Positions 19,076 to 28,706 are shown, counted from the first letter of the stretch. The stretch: 64,000 nucleotides of DNA from Streptomyces sp. NBC_00271 (GCF_036178845.1 NZ_CP108070.1:1364001-1428000); one strand, 5' to 3'. Program-made: numbers and translations. Notes: a model not told the origin generated them from the sequence alone.

Positions 19076-20500
19076 TCAGGGAGAGGCAGGCTTGCCCGCC
19101 GTGCCGATCCATGTGTGGAACAACGCGCCGAGGTCCTTCCCGGACAGCCGCTCGGAGAGGCGAATGAACTGGGCGGTGGTGCCATGTCCGCCACGGTGCT
19201 CCGTGGCCCAGGTCCGCAGGATGCGGAAGAACACCCCGTCCCCCACGGCTGTACGCAGCTTCTGCAGAGCCATCGCACCCCGTGCGTACACGGGCGTGTC
19301 GAAGATGTGCGCCCCACTCCCGGGATCCGCCGGCGGAAACGCCCACAGACCGCTGCCGGCAGGACTGGCGTACAGGGAGTCGAATGTCTGCTGCGCCGTC
19401 TTCCCACCGTGCTGCTCGGCGTACAGCCACTCGGCATACGTCGCGAAGCCCTCGTTGAGCCAGATGTCCTTCCACGCGGTGAGGCTGACGGAGTCCCCGA
19501 ACCACTGGTGCGCGCTTTCGTGGACGAGGGTGCTCAGGTCGGGCGCGGAGTCGTACACAGGACGCGTCTGGGTCTCCAGCGCGTATCCGACCTGCGGAGC
19601 CCGGTCGACGATGGCCCCGGCGGCCCGGAAGGGGTAAGGCCCGAAGACACCGCTCTCCCACGCCAGCACGGACGGCAGCTTCTTCAGTACGGGCGCCGCG
19701 GCGGTCGCCTCACGGGGGTCGACGGCGTTGTAGACCTTGAGTCCGTCGCGGGTGGTGTACTGCTCGACCTTGAACTTCCCTACCGTCGCCGTGGCGAGGT
19801 AGGCCGCCATCGGCTCGGACTGCCGCCAGTGGAACGTCGTACGGCCGTGGCTGGTCGACTGTCCGCGGAGGATTCCGTTGGCCACGGCGGTGTGTCCCTT
19901 GGGGACGGTGAGGGTGAAGTCGTAGGAGGCCTTGTCCTTGGGGTGGCTGTTGGCGGGGAACCACGTCATGGCGCCCTGCGGTTCGCCGGCCACGAACGCG
20001 CCGTCGTCGGTGGGGATCCATCCGTCCGGGGAGCCGTCCGGGTCGGTGGCCGGCTTGGGCGTGCCCGAGTAGGTGACGGTGACTCGGAATTCCTGGTTCC
20101 GCCGGAGGGCGTGGCGGGGGGTGACCACCAGCTCCTGGCCGTCACGTCGGTAGGACGCCTTGACGTGGTCGACGGTGACGCCGGTGACCTTCAGCCCTTT
20201 GAGGTCGAGGTCGAAGCGGGTCAGTCGCTGGGTGGCCCGGGCGGTGATGACCGCCTTGCCGTCGAGGTGGCGGCTCTGGGGGTCGTAGCCGAGGGTCAGG
20301 TCGTAGTGCCGGACGTCGTAACCGCCGTTGCCCGAGAGCGGGAAGTACGCGTCCCCCGCACCGGACGAGCCCACCGTACCGGCCGCCGCCGGGCCCGCCG
20401 CGACGAGCAGGGCCGCGACGGCGACGGGAACCGCGGCCACAACTGCCGCCCTTCGAAGGACAGTTGTGCGTCTGGTGGTCTGATGCGGACGTGGCGTCAC
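19076..20500 (-). CDS. secreted M1-family metallopeptidase
   Basis: A 474-residue zinc aminopeptidase-like protein. An export signal is present at residues 1-40 (basic start, then AVVAAVPVAVAALLVAAG, cleavage near AAA/GT). The N-terminal beta domain ends near residue 230, and the zinc motif HESAHQW with the downstream ENEG-like LNEGFATYAEWLY gives HExxH plus Glu. The exopeptidase GAMEN motif is represented by a weak equivalent around VGYALETQT. Shorter than ePepN (about 850 aa), as is common for secreted actinobacterial members. GTG 20,500 follows GGAGGAG. Confidence 0.88.
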   Translation of the reverse strand: MTPRPHQTTRRTTVLRRAAVVAAVPVAVAALLVAAGPAAAGTVGSSGAGDAYFPLSGNGGYDVRHYDLTLGYDPQSRHLDGKAVITARATQRLTRFDLDLKGLKVTGVTVDHVKASYRRDGQELVVTPRHALRRNQEFRVTVTYSGTPKPATDPDGSPDGWIPTDDGAFVAGEPQGAMTWFPANSHPKDKASYDFTLTVPKGHTAVANGILRGQSTSHGRTTFHWRQSEPMAAYLATATVGKFKVEQYTTRDGLKVYNAVDPREATAAAPVLKKLPSVLAWESGVFGPYPFRAAGAIVDRAPQVGYALETQTRPVYDSAPDLSTLVHESAHQWFGDSVSLTAWKDIWLNEGFATYAEWLYAEQHGGKTAQQTFDSLYASPAGSGLWAFPPADPGSGAHIFDTPVYARGAMALQKLRTAVGDGVFFRILRTWATEHRGGHGTTAQFIRLSERLSGKDLGALFHTWIGTAGKPASP

Positions 20501-20530
20501 GTTGGCTCCTCCGGTGCGACGGCAATCAGG

Positions 20531-20551
20531 TGATCAGGGATCAAGTGATCA
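20531..20551. promoter_or_regulatory. paired TGATCA repeats upstream of metallopeptidase
   Basis: The palindrome TGATCA occurs at 20,531-20,536 and 20,546-20,551, 15 bp apart and about 30 bp upstream of the metallopeptidase start. The spacing and location suit an operator, but this is only a pattern. Confidence 0.3.
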
Positions 20552-20679
20552 ATGACGCACAGCCTATGAGCCCCGCGGGCCGGTGACCCTCATCATCTGG
20601 TCAAGTCGTGGCCGGGGGGCGGCGCATACGCACCGTCGTACAGGAGGAACCCGGTAGGAAGTTCGAGGCCATGCCCGAA

Positions 20680-20917
20680 TCAGCGGGCCAGGCGGCCCAG
20701 CAGGGACGAGGCGGACAGGATGCCGAGGGCGGCGGCCAGGGCGAGGACCCCGTAGTCGAGGGCCAGGTGGGCGTGTGTGCCGAGCAGCAGGCCGCGCAGC
20801 GCGTCCACCTGGTAGCTCAACGGGTTGACCTTGCTGATGGCCTGGAGCCAGCCGGGCATGACCGCGACCGGGTAAAGGGCGTTGGAGCCGAAGAACAGCG
20901 GCATCGTGATGGCCTGG
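20680..20917 (-). pseudogene. 3' part of DrrB-type ABC-2 permease gene, cut off by the element
   Basis: The minus-strand frame ending at 20,680 encodes the C-terminal 78 residues of an ABC-2 permease: QAITMPLFFGSNALYPVAVM, SKVNPLSYQVDALRGLL and a last membrane segment. The frame continues into unrelated element sequence past 20,917. The missing N-terminal part is 21 kb away at 41,880-42,502. Joining 42,502-41,880 to 20,917-20,680 gives 861 nt (287 codons, 286 residues) with no frame change, reading DRLMGIGQAITMPLFF across the joint. Without its own start and promoter this half is presumably silent while the element is integrated. Confidence 0.9.
20912..20917. other. attL core of the element
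   Basis: GCCTGG is the only stretch identical at both junctions in register. In the rebuilt attB, the GC at 20,912-20,913 is the exact centre of a dyad: GGCATCG at 20,900-20,906 pairs with CGATGCC at 41,881-41,887. Large serine integrases exchange at such a central dinucleotide. Confidence 0.8.
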
Positions 20918-21293
20918 GTCAATGCCGGTTCACAAGGTATTTCATGTCGACTGAGAGTGGCTGCTCGCGGTTCGCGAGGTGCTCTGTGGCTTCCTAGCGT
21001 GGCGAGATCCGCCTGAGCGGCCGTCACGCGTCCTGTTGCTTCGCTATGCAGGTGGCTGCCCCTCACAACTGTGAGTCAGTCCCACTCGGCCTGCTTCGGC
21101 CGTGTCCGCTTACAACCTTCTTTACGGGTTCAAGGCGGCTCGCTCCGCTCACCGCGCGCGGCCCGGCCCCCGGCCGGCCCTGTGCTCCTGTCTCCGCCCC
21201 GCTCCAGCCCGGCCGGCGCCCGTGCCGCGCGCGCAGCAATCAGCCACCTAATGCCAGAGAAGGCGTACATCGTGGCTGGGGCGGTCGGCTCCA
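20918..21293. other. gene-free left end of the element
   Basis: No ORF here has convincing codon bias or a ribosome-binding site. The stretch at about 21,120-21,240 is very GC-rich and rich in short complementary runs (CGCGCGCGG, CCGGCCGG), and it leads into the folded element at 21,294. A loosely similar GC-rich leader precedes the second copy of that element near 35,600. Confidence 0.5.
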
Positions 21294-21439
21294 CGGCTTT
21301 ACGGAGCTACTTTGGCGCGAGCCTCGAAGATCATGGCCCCAACGTCGTGCTTTACAGGGCAGGTCCACAGACTGCCCGACACGCCGGAAGCTTACGGGGC
21401 CGTGATCACTCGCGCCAAAGCAGCGCCACCCCAAAGCCG
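21294..21439 (+). repeat. structured palindromic element, copy A
   Basis: About 146 nt with nested pairing. Outer stem: CGGCTTT (21,294-21,300) with AAAGCCG (21,433-21,439). Stem 1: CTTTGGCGCGAG (21,310-21,321) with CTCGCGCCAAAG (21,409-21,420), perfect. A bulge CCTCGAA faces a single A. Stem 2: GATCATGGCCCC with GGGGCCGTGATC, one wobble. Apical hairpin: GGGCAG with CTGCCC around a GTCCACAGA loop. Copy B, inverted at 35,337-35,486, has the same architecture, the same bulge and the same GGGCAGGTCCA apex, but different, still complementary stem bases. No protein is supported here. Confidence 0.8.
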
Positions 21440-21710
21440 CTCCACCGCCCGCGAGATGATGTGCCCGCCTCACGGTCGCCGACGTCAGATCGTTTGCCAT
21501 GGCCATCAGGAAGACTGAACTAAAGGATGAAAGTCGAACCATGCCGCCACGGTTTGACAGATCCCACACGCGGCCGTGAACTGGAGATAGCGACCTAAAA
21601 AATGGCCCTTCAACTGGGCCTCTTCAGTTTTCAGTGTCCCGCTACGTCGGATCGCGAGCCCCTATCCTCGGGCCAGTTTGCCGTCACCTCACTCAGGCGT
21701 GGAGTTCATC

Positions 21711-22649
21711 ATGTCTGATTCCTTGTCTGCACTGAATCGCCAAGATCCCTTGCCGTCACTTGCCGAGTTCCAGATGAAGACAGGCGTCGTGGAACGCGTC
21801 AAGGAACTCAACAAATTTTCTTTTCTGGTGGAATATCAGAAAAACTCGGCCATAAGCGACGCAAGGGACATCCTTGCAAGACAAGGATATGCGGTATTGA
21901 ATGACCTCCTCGAATCATCCGGCATTCATTACCTGCACGAACTTGAAGTGCAATTGCCGGATTCAACGAACGGCAAAGACGGAATCCTTCTCGGTTTCCG
22001 ATTTTCCCACGACAGGCATCACTGCAAGTTTCAGATTAGAGACAATAGATTTGAAATACTTCGATCATCGTGCTCATTTTCTGACTTCTATAGCTGGTAC
22101 GCCGTCGTAATGCCGGAGGCGTTGCGCATTGAGATGACTCTACGCCAGATAGTCCAAACAGCCACCAAAAGCATACTCACGCCGGTACGCTCTCAGTACG
22201 AATTCGTCTTCAACTTCAGTAACTTCCGCCGGCGAATAGAAGACCCAAGCGAGACGCGCCCACCTCGCAACATGGATGTGCTTAAATCCTTTATACCACA
22301 CATTCCCGTAGGTAGGACCATAACGGACCTAGCCGAGCAGGATTTGTATCGCCTTGATCTTACAATATCCAGGCGTGAAACCTTTGGTGACAAGGCCCGA
22401 AATACATGGGTAGTTGTCGAGGCACCTTTTAATGAGAATGGCCGGTTCATAGTGCTCACTGCCCAGCTCAGGAATATCGCAGCTGAAGTACTGGAAGAAG
22501 GCAGTGTAGCTCACACGACAGGGTTTGACGCCGATTACGGTTCTGACTATCGCATTGCATTGCTTGATTTTTTGAGAGATCGCGTACTTGAGGGTTTCGC
22601 TTGGCGACTATTCAACGCTTGGGACTTTGATACCGAGCGGCAACTGTGA
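21711..22649 (+). CDS. unrecognised protein, first gene of low-GC kinase/ATPase cassette
   Basis: A 312-residue soluble protein, not recognised. It has no signal peptide or membrane segment. Its composition is rich in Phe, Tyr and charged residues (YEFVFNFSNFRRRIED, FRFSHDRHHCKFQIRDNRFE), and the C-terminal half (about 200-300) reads like alternating strands and ends in DRVLEGFAWRLFNAWDF. Codon use is close to 50% GC, clearly unlike the chromosome and the transfer genes, which marks transfer from another source. ATG 21,711 is the natural start. Only 15 nt separate its stop from the AAA+ ATPase gene. Its role may be sensor, adaptor or effector of the cassette. Confidence 0.8.
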   Translation: MSDSLSALNRQDPLPSLAEFQMKTGVVERVKELNKFSFLVEYQKNSAISDARDILARQGYAVLNDLLESSGIHYLHELEVQLPDSTNGKDGILLGFRFSHDRHHCKFQIRDNRFEILRSSCSFSDFYSWYAVVMPEALRIEMTLRQIVQTATKSILTPVRSQYEFVFNFSNFRRRIEDPSETRPPRNMDVLKSFIPHIPVGRTITDLAEQDLYRLDLTISRRETFGDKARNTWVVVEAPFNENGRFIVLTAQLRNIAAEVLEEGSVAHTTGFDADYGSDYRIALLDFLRDRVLEGFAWRLFNAWDFDTERQL

Positions 22650-22664
22650 AACAAAAGGCTAGAA

Positions 22665-23933
22665 ATGACTGACATACCTGTTCCACATGGCCCACGATGG
22701 GCACAGATCGCAGGTACCACTGATTTTCCTGAGCGAGAAATTCTCAGGATTAAAACCTTCCTCAATGGCGTCAACTCTGACGACCTGGTCTACGTCGAAT
22801 GGTATAGCACCATAGCGGGAGGCTTCGATGAAGGCGAAGTGATCGACCGACTGGTTCTCGTGGGGGAGGACGGAGCTGGCCGTGCCCTTCGACGACGCGA
22901 TTTCAGTGTCAATTCAAAACAATTGCTAGACGATACTCCTGCTGTTTACTTGTGCGCCGTTGAGGATGTCGAAGAGCGGAAGGAACTCCGTTACGTATTC
23001 ATAGATTGCAAGAAGGACAACGACAAACCGACCCTTGTCTGCCGAAGAAACGAGTTTCCAGCAGTATTCTCAGCCCTGAAGATGGCAGGGCAGGGAACCG
23101 GGAACGTATGGACAGGTACTCGCCTCGAAGACCCAGATCAGTGGCTTGAGCTTAATGAAAGTGACTATCTATTTGTCGATGGGCTGATTTCTGATGTCAT
23201 CGATAACACCGCTCACTTCTTGAAAGGAGACCTTGCCTCACTTTTCGTAGACTGGGGCATTCCGCCAAAGCGAGGTGTTTTGCTGCATGGCGATCCGGGT
23301 AATGGAAAGACTATTCTGACCCGTTTGGCCGCAAAGCGTGCAATACAAGCTGGAACTAACGTGGTATTTCTGAACGTAGGCACATTGTGGGAAGAGGCGG
23401 TAGGGGAACAGTTGCGGCTCGCAGCTACAAGATCTCCGGTTCTCATAATCCTAGACGATTTGGATGTGCATTGCGGCCATAGAGTCGGCACCTCTGAAGT
23501 TCACGACACTACCGCCCAGCGCCAACGCTTTCTGGCTGACCTTCTCGAATTCCTGGACGGTGTCGAACCAACAGAAGGGTACGTCCTACTTGCCTCCGCA
23601 AACCGAATTCATGAATTGGATCCCGCGTTGCTAAGACCAGGTAGGTTGGGTGTGCATATCAAAGTGACGGGTCCTCCAAAAGAACATCGGAGAGCCCTAC
23701 TGCAGCAAACAATCGCAGGTCTGGTAAAAGCTCAGGTTCCTGAACTATCAAAAGCGGTAGAGAGCCTGCAAGGACATTCTTACGCCGAGGTAGCAGAGCT
23801 AGCGAGGAGATACAAGATTGCTCTCATCGCCAAGCATCACGCAATTACAGCGGATCAAGGACTGTTTGATGACGTAGTAGAGCATTTTGCCAAAGAATTG
23901 GAAGATTACGGTGGCCATGTTGCACATCCTTAA
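22665..23933 (+). CDS. AAA+ ATPase, Cdc48/FtsH-like, in low-GC cassette
   Basis: A 422-residue protein. Residues about 1-180 are an unrecognised N-terminal domain; residues about 185-400 are a single AAA+ module. Walker A is HGDPGNGKT, Walker B LIILDDLD, sensor 1 LLASANR and the arginine-finger region ALLRPGRLG, as in membrane-free FtsH/Cdc48-type remodellers. There is no protease or membrane segment. ATG 22,665 follows AAAAGGC. It is co-directional and tightly spaced with the unknown upstream gene and the downstream kinase gene (53-nt gap). The N-terminal domain probably recruits a substrate or partner; this is inference. Confidence 0.88.
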   Translation: MTDIPVPHGPRWAQIAGTTDFPEREILRIKTFLNGVNSDDLVYVEWYSTIAGGFDEGEVIDRLVLVGEDGAGRALRRRDFSVNSKQLLDDTPAVYLCAVEDVEERKELRYVFIDCKKDNDKPTLVCRRNEFPAVFSALKMAGQGTGNVWTGTRLEDPDQWLELNESDYLFVDGLISDVIDNTAHFLKGDLASLFVDWGIPPKRGVLLHGDPGNGKTILTRLAAKRAIQAGTNVVFLNVGTLWEEAVGEQLRLAATRSPVLIILDDLDVHCGHRVGTSEVHDTTAQRQRFLADLLEFLDGVEPTEGYVLLASANRIHELDPALLRPGRLGVHIKVTGPPKEHRRALLQQTIAGLVKAQVPELSKAVESLQGHSYAEVAELARRYKIALIAKHHAITADQGLFDDVVEHFAKELEDYGGHVAHP

Positions 23934-23986
23934 CCGAAATTGATATGTGCGGCTGACCGGCCCCCGACCGCACGTGCTCGGAGGTA

Positions 23987-25456
23987 ATGATGCTAATTAA
24001 AATGCAGAAAGAGGATTGGCTTATCGGTCCGAGGATCGGCGATAAGAGTGGCTTCGGTACCGTATTCCGAGGGCAGTCACCCACTCGCATCGGCGCAGTG
24101 AAGCTTGTACCCAAGGAAAAGGGTGCCGAGCGCGAGTTGCTGTTCGTGGACCTAGCGGGAAAGCCGAATGTAATCCCAGTCATAGATTGGGGGGAAACGG
24201 AACAAGCATGGGCGCTTGCTATGCCACTGGCAGAAAAATCACTTCGTGCGCGGCTAATAGAATCGGCCGGCCCCCTGGGTCTTCCTGAGACGATCAACAT
24301 TCTCCGCGACATCGTGACGGCGATCGCAGGGCTAAATGGTAAGGTCGTCCATCGGGACATCAAGCCCGAGAATGTCCTCCTTTGGGAGGAGAAATGGTGC
24401 CTTGTCGATTTTGGAATTTCCCGCTATGCCGAGGCGACAACTGCACCAGATACGCGAAAATATTTCTGGACACAAGCTTACGCTGCTCCGGAGCAATGGC
24501 GGTGGGAACGAGCGACGGCAGCCACAGACATCTACTCCACTGGAATTATTGGCTTCGAAATGTTGACTGGCAGAAGGCCATTCATGGGGCCAGACTTTCG
24601 AGAGCAGCATCTGCATGGGCCGTTCCCGAGAGATGTTGTGGCTCCCCGACAGATCATGGCACTTGTCGAAGAATGCATGTACAAGGCGGCACCTGCGCGT
24701 CCGACCGCCGCCAATCTCTTGAGCCGACTGGAGCGAGTGGCATCGTCTGCCCGATCGGCCGGTCTTGAGGAATTAGAGAAGGCCCACGCTGAAATAGTAG
24801 CCGAAAGATGGGAGAGGGAACGAAAGTGGTCGGAAGGATTGTCGGAGTCTGAGAATCGAGCAACGTTATTGCAAGTAGCTGTCCATGGCCTCACTAGCAT
24901 GGGTGAGACATTGAGAGAGCAGATAATTGGTGCTGCGCCGTCTGCTGTAGAAACGTCCCGGCGAAATGAAGCTTGGGAGATCCAGCTCGGTCCTAGTGCG
25001 TTGAAATTTCAATGCGCCGTCGCAACTGTCGACAGCGACCCTTGGGGTACGCCCGTTTCTCCGCAAATTGATGTAATCGCATGCGTAGAAATTCATGTAG
25101 AGTGCCCACCCGATGGCTCCAACTATACGGGGCGAGGCCATTCACTCTGGTTCTGTGATGTGCGGGAGGCTGGCAACTACAGATGGTTCGAGACGGCTTT
25201 CATGAGTAGCCCGACTACCTCGGTATTTGATGCTGAAGTCCCGTTTCCGCTTCCACCGGGTGCAGACTCCGCAGGTCCACTTACGGGGGACACTCAACGC
25301 TATGAGGTAGCCTGGCCCTTTACTCCCATAGATTTTGAAAAGATTACCGAATTCGTAGACCGCTGGGCTCTCTGGCTTGGTAGCGCCGCTCGCGGAAGTC
25401 TTTCGCGGCCTGATCCACTTCCAGAGATCAACCCGTCCGGAAGCTGGCGAGTTTGA
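23987..25456 (+). CDS. soluble Hanks-type Ser/Thr protein kinase, third gene of cassette
   Basis: A 489-residue protein. The kinase domain is residues about 10-255: glycine loop IGDKSGFGTVFRG, VAIK-like AVKLV, catalytic loop VHRDIKPENVLL, DFG in LVDFGISRY and APE in AAPEQW. Unlike PknB-type kinases it has no transmembrane segment or PASTA repeats. A coiled-coil-like linker (about 265-310) leads into an unrecognised C-terminal domain (about 315-480). The start ATG-ATG at 23,987 follows GGAGGTA. Two TTA leucine codons (24,773-24,775 and 24,866-24,868) would make translation depend on the bldA tRNA in Streptomyces. No substrate is known. Confidence 0.88.
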   Translation: MMLIKMQKEDWLIGPRIGDKSGFGTVFRGQSPTRIGAVKLVPKEKGAERELLFVDLAGKPNVIPVIDWGETEQAWALAMPLAEKSLRARLIESAGPLGLPETINILRDIVTAIAGLNGKVVHRDIKPENVLLWEEKWCLVDFGISRYAEATTAPDTRKYFWTQAYAAPEQWRWERATAATDIYSTGIIGFEMLTGRRPFMGPDFREQHLHGPFPRDVVAPRQIMALVEECMYKAAPARPTAANLLSRLERVASSARSAGLEELEKAHAEIVAERWERERKWSEGLSESENRATLLQVAVHGLTSMGETLREQIIGAAPSAVETSRRNEAWEIQLGPSALKFQCAVATVDSDPWGTPVSPQIDVIACVEIHVECPPDGSNYTGRGHSLWFCDVREAGNYRWFETAFMSSPTTSVFDAEVPFPLPPGADSAGPLTGDTQRYEVAWPFTPIDFEKITEFVDRWALWLGSAARGSLSRPDPLPEINPSGSWRV

Positions 25457-25640
25457 GCCGTGTCACAGAAGCTTCAAGACGAAGAGGTGGCCGCGTGCCA
25501 TGGCCGTGCCAGATGCAGGGGTTAGTAGCGGACAACGAGGGTGACTTCCGGCGTATCCGTGCCCGCTAGCGCGGCCAGCGAAGCGGCAGGGCACTGGCCC
25601 GATGCCCCAGCCTCTCTCCTAAAGTGGTTGTCCACCCCTG
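25457..25640. other. intergenic stretch after the kinase gene
   Basis: No gene or clear terminator hairpin could be fixed here. GC content returns toward the high-GC level of the host, marking the right edge of the low-GC cassette. Confidence 0.4.
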
Positions 25641-26054
25641 TCACTGAGTCCATACCCGCTGGAACTCTTCGGCCGGGATGGCTTCCAGCGGGTCCTCTTC
25701 AGGGTCGAGCGCCTGGTCTGTCAGGAAGCCGTGCTCGTCCTCCAGGTGCTCCCAGCTGTACCGGTGGAGTCGGCCGGCCGGAGTCAGCTCGGCCTGCTTG
25801 ATGGCGATCAACTCACCGCGGTCGGGTACGGCCTCGAAGTACCACAAGCCGCCGTCCTCGTCGGCGTGGCGGAAGTGGTGCCGCAGGGTGGCCCCCTCAT
25901 CAAGGGATCGGAAGTACGCCACGCTCTCCGCTTTGATGCGCTCCAGGTCAACCACAGGAGCATCGTGCCAGCGAGCGCGTGTGGTTGCACCGTTCTGACA
26001 TCCAGAGGTGACATCAACGACCCCGGACGCCAGCACTCCTGGGTGGTCCTGCAC
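25641..26054 (-). CDS. small hypothetical protein
   Basis: The frame encodes up to 137 residues. The likely real part starts near the valine codon at 25,955 (VVDLERIKAESVAYFRSLDE) and contains LWYFEAVPDRGELIAIKQAE and RYSWEHLEDEHGFLTDQ. It looks like a compact soluble protein with strands in the middle and an acidic C-terminal end. No family recognised. No convincing ribosome-binding site decides the start. It lies between the low-GC cassette and the small membrane protein gene. Confidence 0.5.
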   Translation of the reverse strand: MQDHPGVLASGVVDVTSGCQNGATTRARWHDAPVVDLERIKAESVAYFRSLDEGATLRHHFRHADEDGGLWYFEAVPDRGELIAIKQAELTPAGRLHRYSWEHLEDEHGFLTDQALDPEEDPLEAIPAEEFQRVWTQ

Positions 26055-26228
26055 AGCCAGCGGGGTCAGGCAGCTCCCCGGCAGTGCCGAGGAGCGATCG
26101 AACTCCTAATGCGGTGGCCAGCGCGCCGTGGACTATGCATGGAAGCGCCTCGCCGTGCCCAGCACCCATGAGCCCTGACCAGTTGCTTCCTCTAGACCGA
26201 GAGGTCTTCTGGACGCATGCACTGCCGT

Positions 26229-26444
26229 TCAGATGAGGTACTGAGTGAGCACGCTGGCGACGGCAGTGGCGAGGGTGATCACAGCGGCGAAGGTAGCAGC
26301 AGCACGCATCAGAGCGGCTGGATAGGTGGCGCCGTCAAGGCGGGCCAGTGTGCCTGCGGCAGCGGCAGCCAGAAGCGCGAACACGACGACCACGGCAGCG
26401 GTCAGAAGGACGGCGACGACACGAGCCACGGTGATCTCCTGCAT
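26229..26444 (-). CDS. small two-span membrane protein
   Basis: A 71-residue protein starting at ATG 26,444 (MQEITVARVV). Two hydrophobic segments are clear: VVAVLLTAAVVVVFALLAAA (about 9-29) and AAATFAAVITLATAVASVL (about 50-68), joined by a short loop with RLDG. It is typical of small membrane proteins carried on Streptomyces mobile elements. The ribosome-binding site is weak. It is divergent from the interrupted helix-turn-helix/P-loop gene 102 bp away. Function unknown. Confidence 0.55.
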   Translation of the reverse strand: MQEITVARVVAVLLTAAVVVVFALLAAAAAGTLARLDGATYPAALMRAAATFAAVITLATAVASVLTQYLI

Positions 26445-26545
26445 ACGGTGGGATGCTGACGTGACCCAAGTTCGCCGAGGTGATGTTCGCTGTGGTTCGG
26501 CCGGACGATGATGAACGTCGGCGAACACATTCGAGTGGGGGCCTG

Positions 26546-28706
26546 ATGCCGGGCAAGGAACCCGATAGGCAAGAGAAGCCGCTGGCCAAGCTGCGTGACA
26601 AGCTCAGCGATGGGCTGGCTCGCAAACGGCTGACCAAGACCCAGCTCGCTACCAGGTCCGGGCTGGGCCGTACGACCGTCCAGGAAGCGTTCCGGGCGGA
26701 CGGGACCGTCCCGTCAGCTGAAACCGTCGCGGCGCTGGCCCGAGCACTCGGCCTACCAGAAGGGGAGCTACTAGATCTTCAGCGCCGGGCTGCCGCCCAC
26801 CGGAACGGTCTAGTGCCCGGAGGCGGCGAAGGTACCGGCCGGTCGATCGGACAGTGGGATCCGCACGACTTGGAGATCCATCCGTCAGGAGCCGCCGCAT
26901 CCGCCGGCTCAGTGCGGGCATTGTCCGGCTACGTCCGCCGTGCCCACGACCAGGTGTTAGCTGATGCGGTAGGCGAAGCCATGGGTGGTCGCAGCCGGAT
27001 GTTGGTCCTGGTCGGTTCGTCGTCCACAGGCAAGACACGGGCGTGCTGGGAGGCCGTCCAACCGCTCGCCGCAGAGGGGTGGCTTCTGTGGCATCCCTAC
27101 GACCCGACACGGGCCGAAGCCGCGCTCGCCGACCTCGAACGCGTCGCGCCCCACACGGTGGTGTGGTTCAACGAAGCGCAGCACTACCTTGGCGACCCCC
27201 AATCAGGTGAGCGCATCGCCGCCGCCCTGCATACCCTCCTCACCGATCCCAGCCGCGGACCGGTCCTCATCCTAGGAACCCTTTGGTCCGAGTACGAGGA
27301 TCAATACACCGCCATCCCCAGACCCGGCAGTCCCGACCCGCACAGCCGCGCCCGGGAGTTGCTCGCCGGCCGCACAGTGACTGTCCCCGACACCTTCGAC
27401 CAGGACGCACTCGGAGCTGCCGCAAGGCTTGCCCAGGGCGGTGACCGCCTGCTGGCGGATGCCCTTGCTCGCGCTGGCACCCACGGGCGCGTCGCCCAAG
27501 ACCTCGCTGGCGCCCCCGAACTGCTGCGCCGCTACAAACACGGCGCCCCGGCCGTCCGGGCTCTGCTGGAAGCCGCGATGGACGCCCGCCGTCTCGGGAT
27601 GGGCCTCCACCTCCCCCAAGCGTTTCTCACCGACGCCGCCGCCGACTATCTCACCGACGACGACTGGGACCGACTCACCAACGACTGGGCAGAAGCCGCT
27701 TACGCGGACCTCGCCCGCCCCGTCCACGGCAAGCAGGTCCCGCTGGGCCGTACAAACCCCAGACCCGCGCGCCGTCCCCCGATCGGTCCGACGCTGGCCA
27801 GTGTTACGGCCCCGCCAACGGGTCCTATGCTCCGCCTCGCCGACTATCTCGAACAGCACGGGAGAACCGCCCGCCGCCTACTCTGCCCACCAGCGTCCTT
27901 CTGGCACGCTGCCTACACACATCTCGCTCACCCCGGCGACCTCAACAGCCTCGCTGAAGCCGCCGAGGACATGGGCCGTGCGCAATGGGCCCACCACCTT
28001 CGTCTCCGAGCTGCCAGGGCCGGCCACTCGGGCGCCATGATCAAAGTAGCCTGGGCGCGGGAAGGGACCGGGGACCGGGAAGGTGCCGATTCCCTGTTCT
28101 GGCAGGCCGCGGGCGCTGGGGACCCCAGAGGCCTGAAATTCTTGGGTCAGAAGCTGGAGATGGCTGGGGACCGGGAGAGTGCCGAGCCTCTTTACCGGCA
28201 GGCCGCCGACGCCGGTGATCCAGATGCGATACGCGGTCTGGCGCGGCTGCGGGAACAAGTCGGAGATCTGGAGGGTGCCGAGGCCCTTTACCGGCGAGCC
28301 GCCGACGCTGGGGACCCCAATTCCCTGGCCGATCTGATGTTGATGCGTGAGGGCGCCGGGGACCGGGAAGGTGCCGAAGCCATCGCCCGGGAAGCCACCG
28401 CTGCTGGCGATACCTTGTGTTTCACCGTTCTGACAGAGATGCGTGAGGGCGCCGGGGACCGGGAAGGTGCCGAAGCCATCGCCCGGGAAGCAGCCGATGC
28501 TGGTGACATCTCCCCTCTGTTGCATCTGTGGCGAGCGTGGCTCGACAGTTACCCGGAGCGCGCCGAAGCTGCGTTCCGGCAGGCTGCGGAAACCAACGGC
28601 AGTCCCACCCCGGCCCACTTGGCAAGGACTCGCGAGGAAGCCGGGGACCGAGAGGGCGCCGAAGCCATAGCTCTGAAGGTCGCCGACGCTGGTGACTTCT
28701 ACGTCC
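26546..28706 (+). pseudogene. helix-turn-helix / P-loop NTPase / repeat protein, 5' part, interrupted by IS21 element
   Basis: The first 720 codons of a gene that would encode 780 residues if the IS were absent (2161 nt here plus 182 nt at 30,983-31,164, in frame). Domains: XRE-type helix-turn-helix (about 10-75, LTKTQLATRSGLGRTTVQEA), P-loop NTPase (about 135-400, Walker A VGSSSTGKTRACWE, then TVVWFNEAQHYL as a possible Walker B), and from about 490 a run of ~37-residue TPR/SEL1-like repeats (core GDREGAEALYRQAADAGDP). This resembles STAND-type sensors. The frame reads 23 nt into the IS and stops at 28,729, so a truncated protein could still be made. A TTA codon lies at 26,957. Confidence 0.8.

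Noticed and set aside
21046..21523. Overlapping small ORFs at the left end of the element (119, 150, 109 codons)
   Set aside because: No ribosome-binding sites or codon bias; they arise from the folded repeat element and its GC-rich leader.
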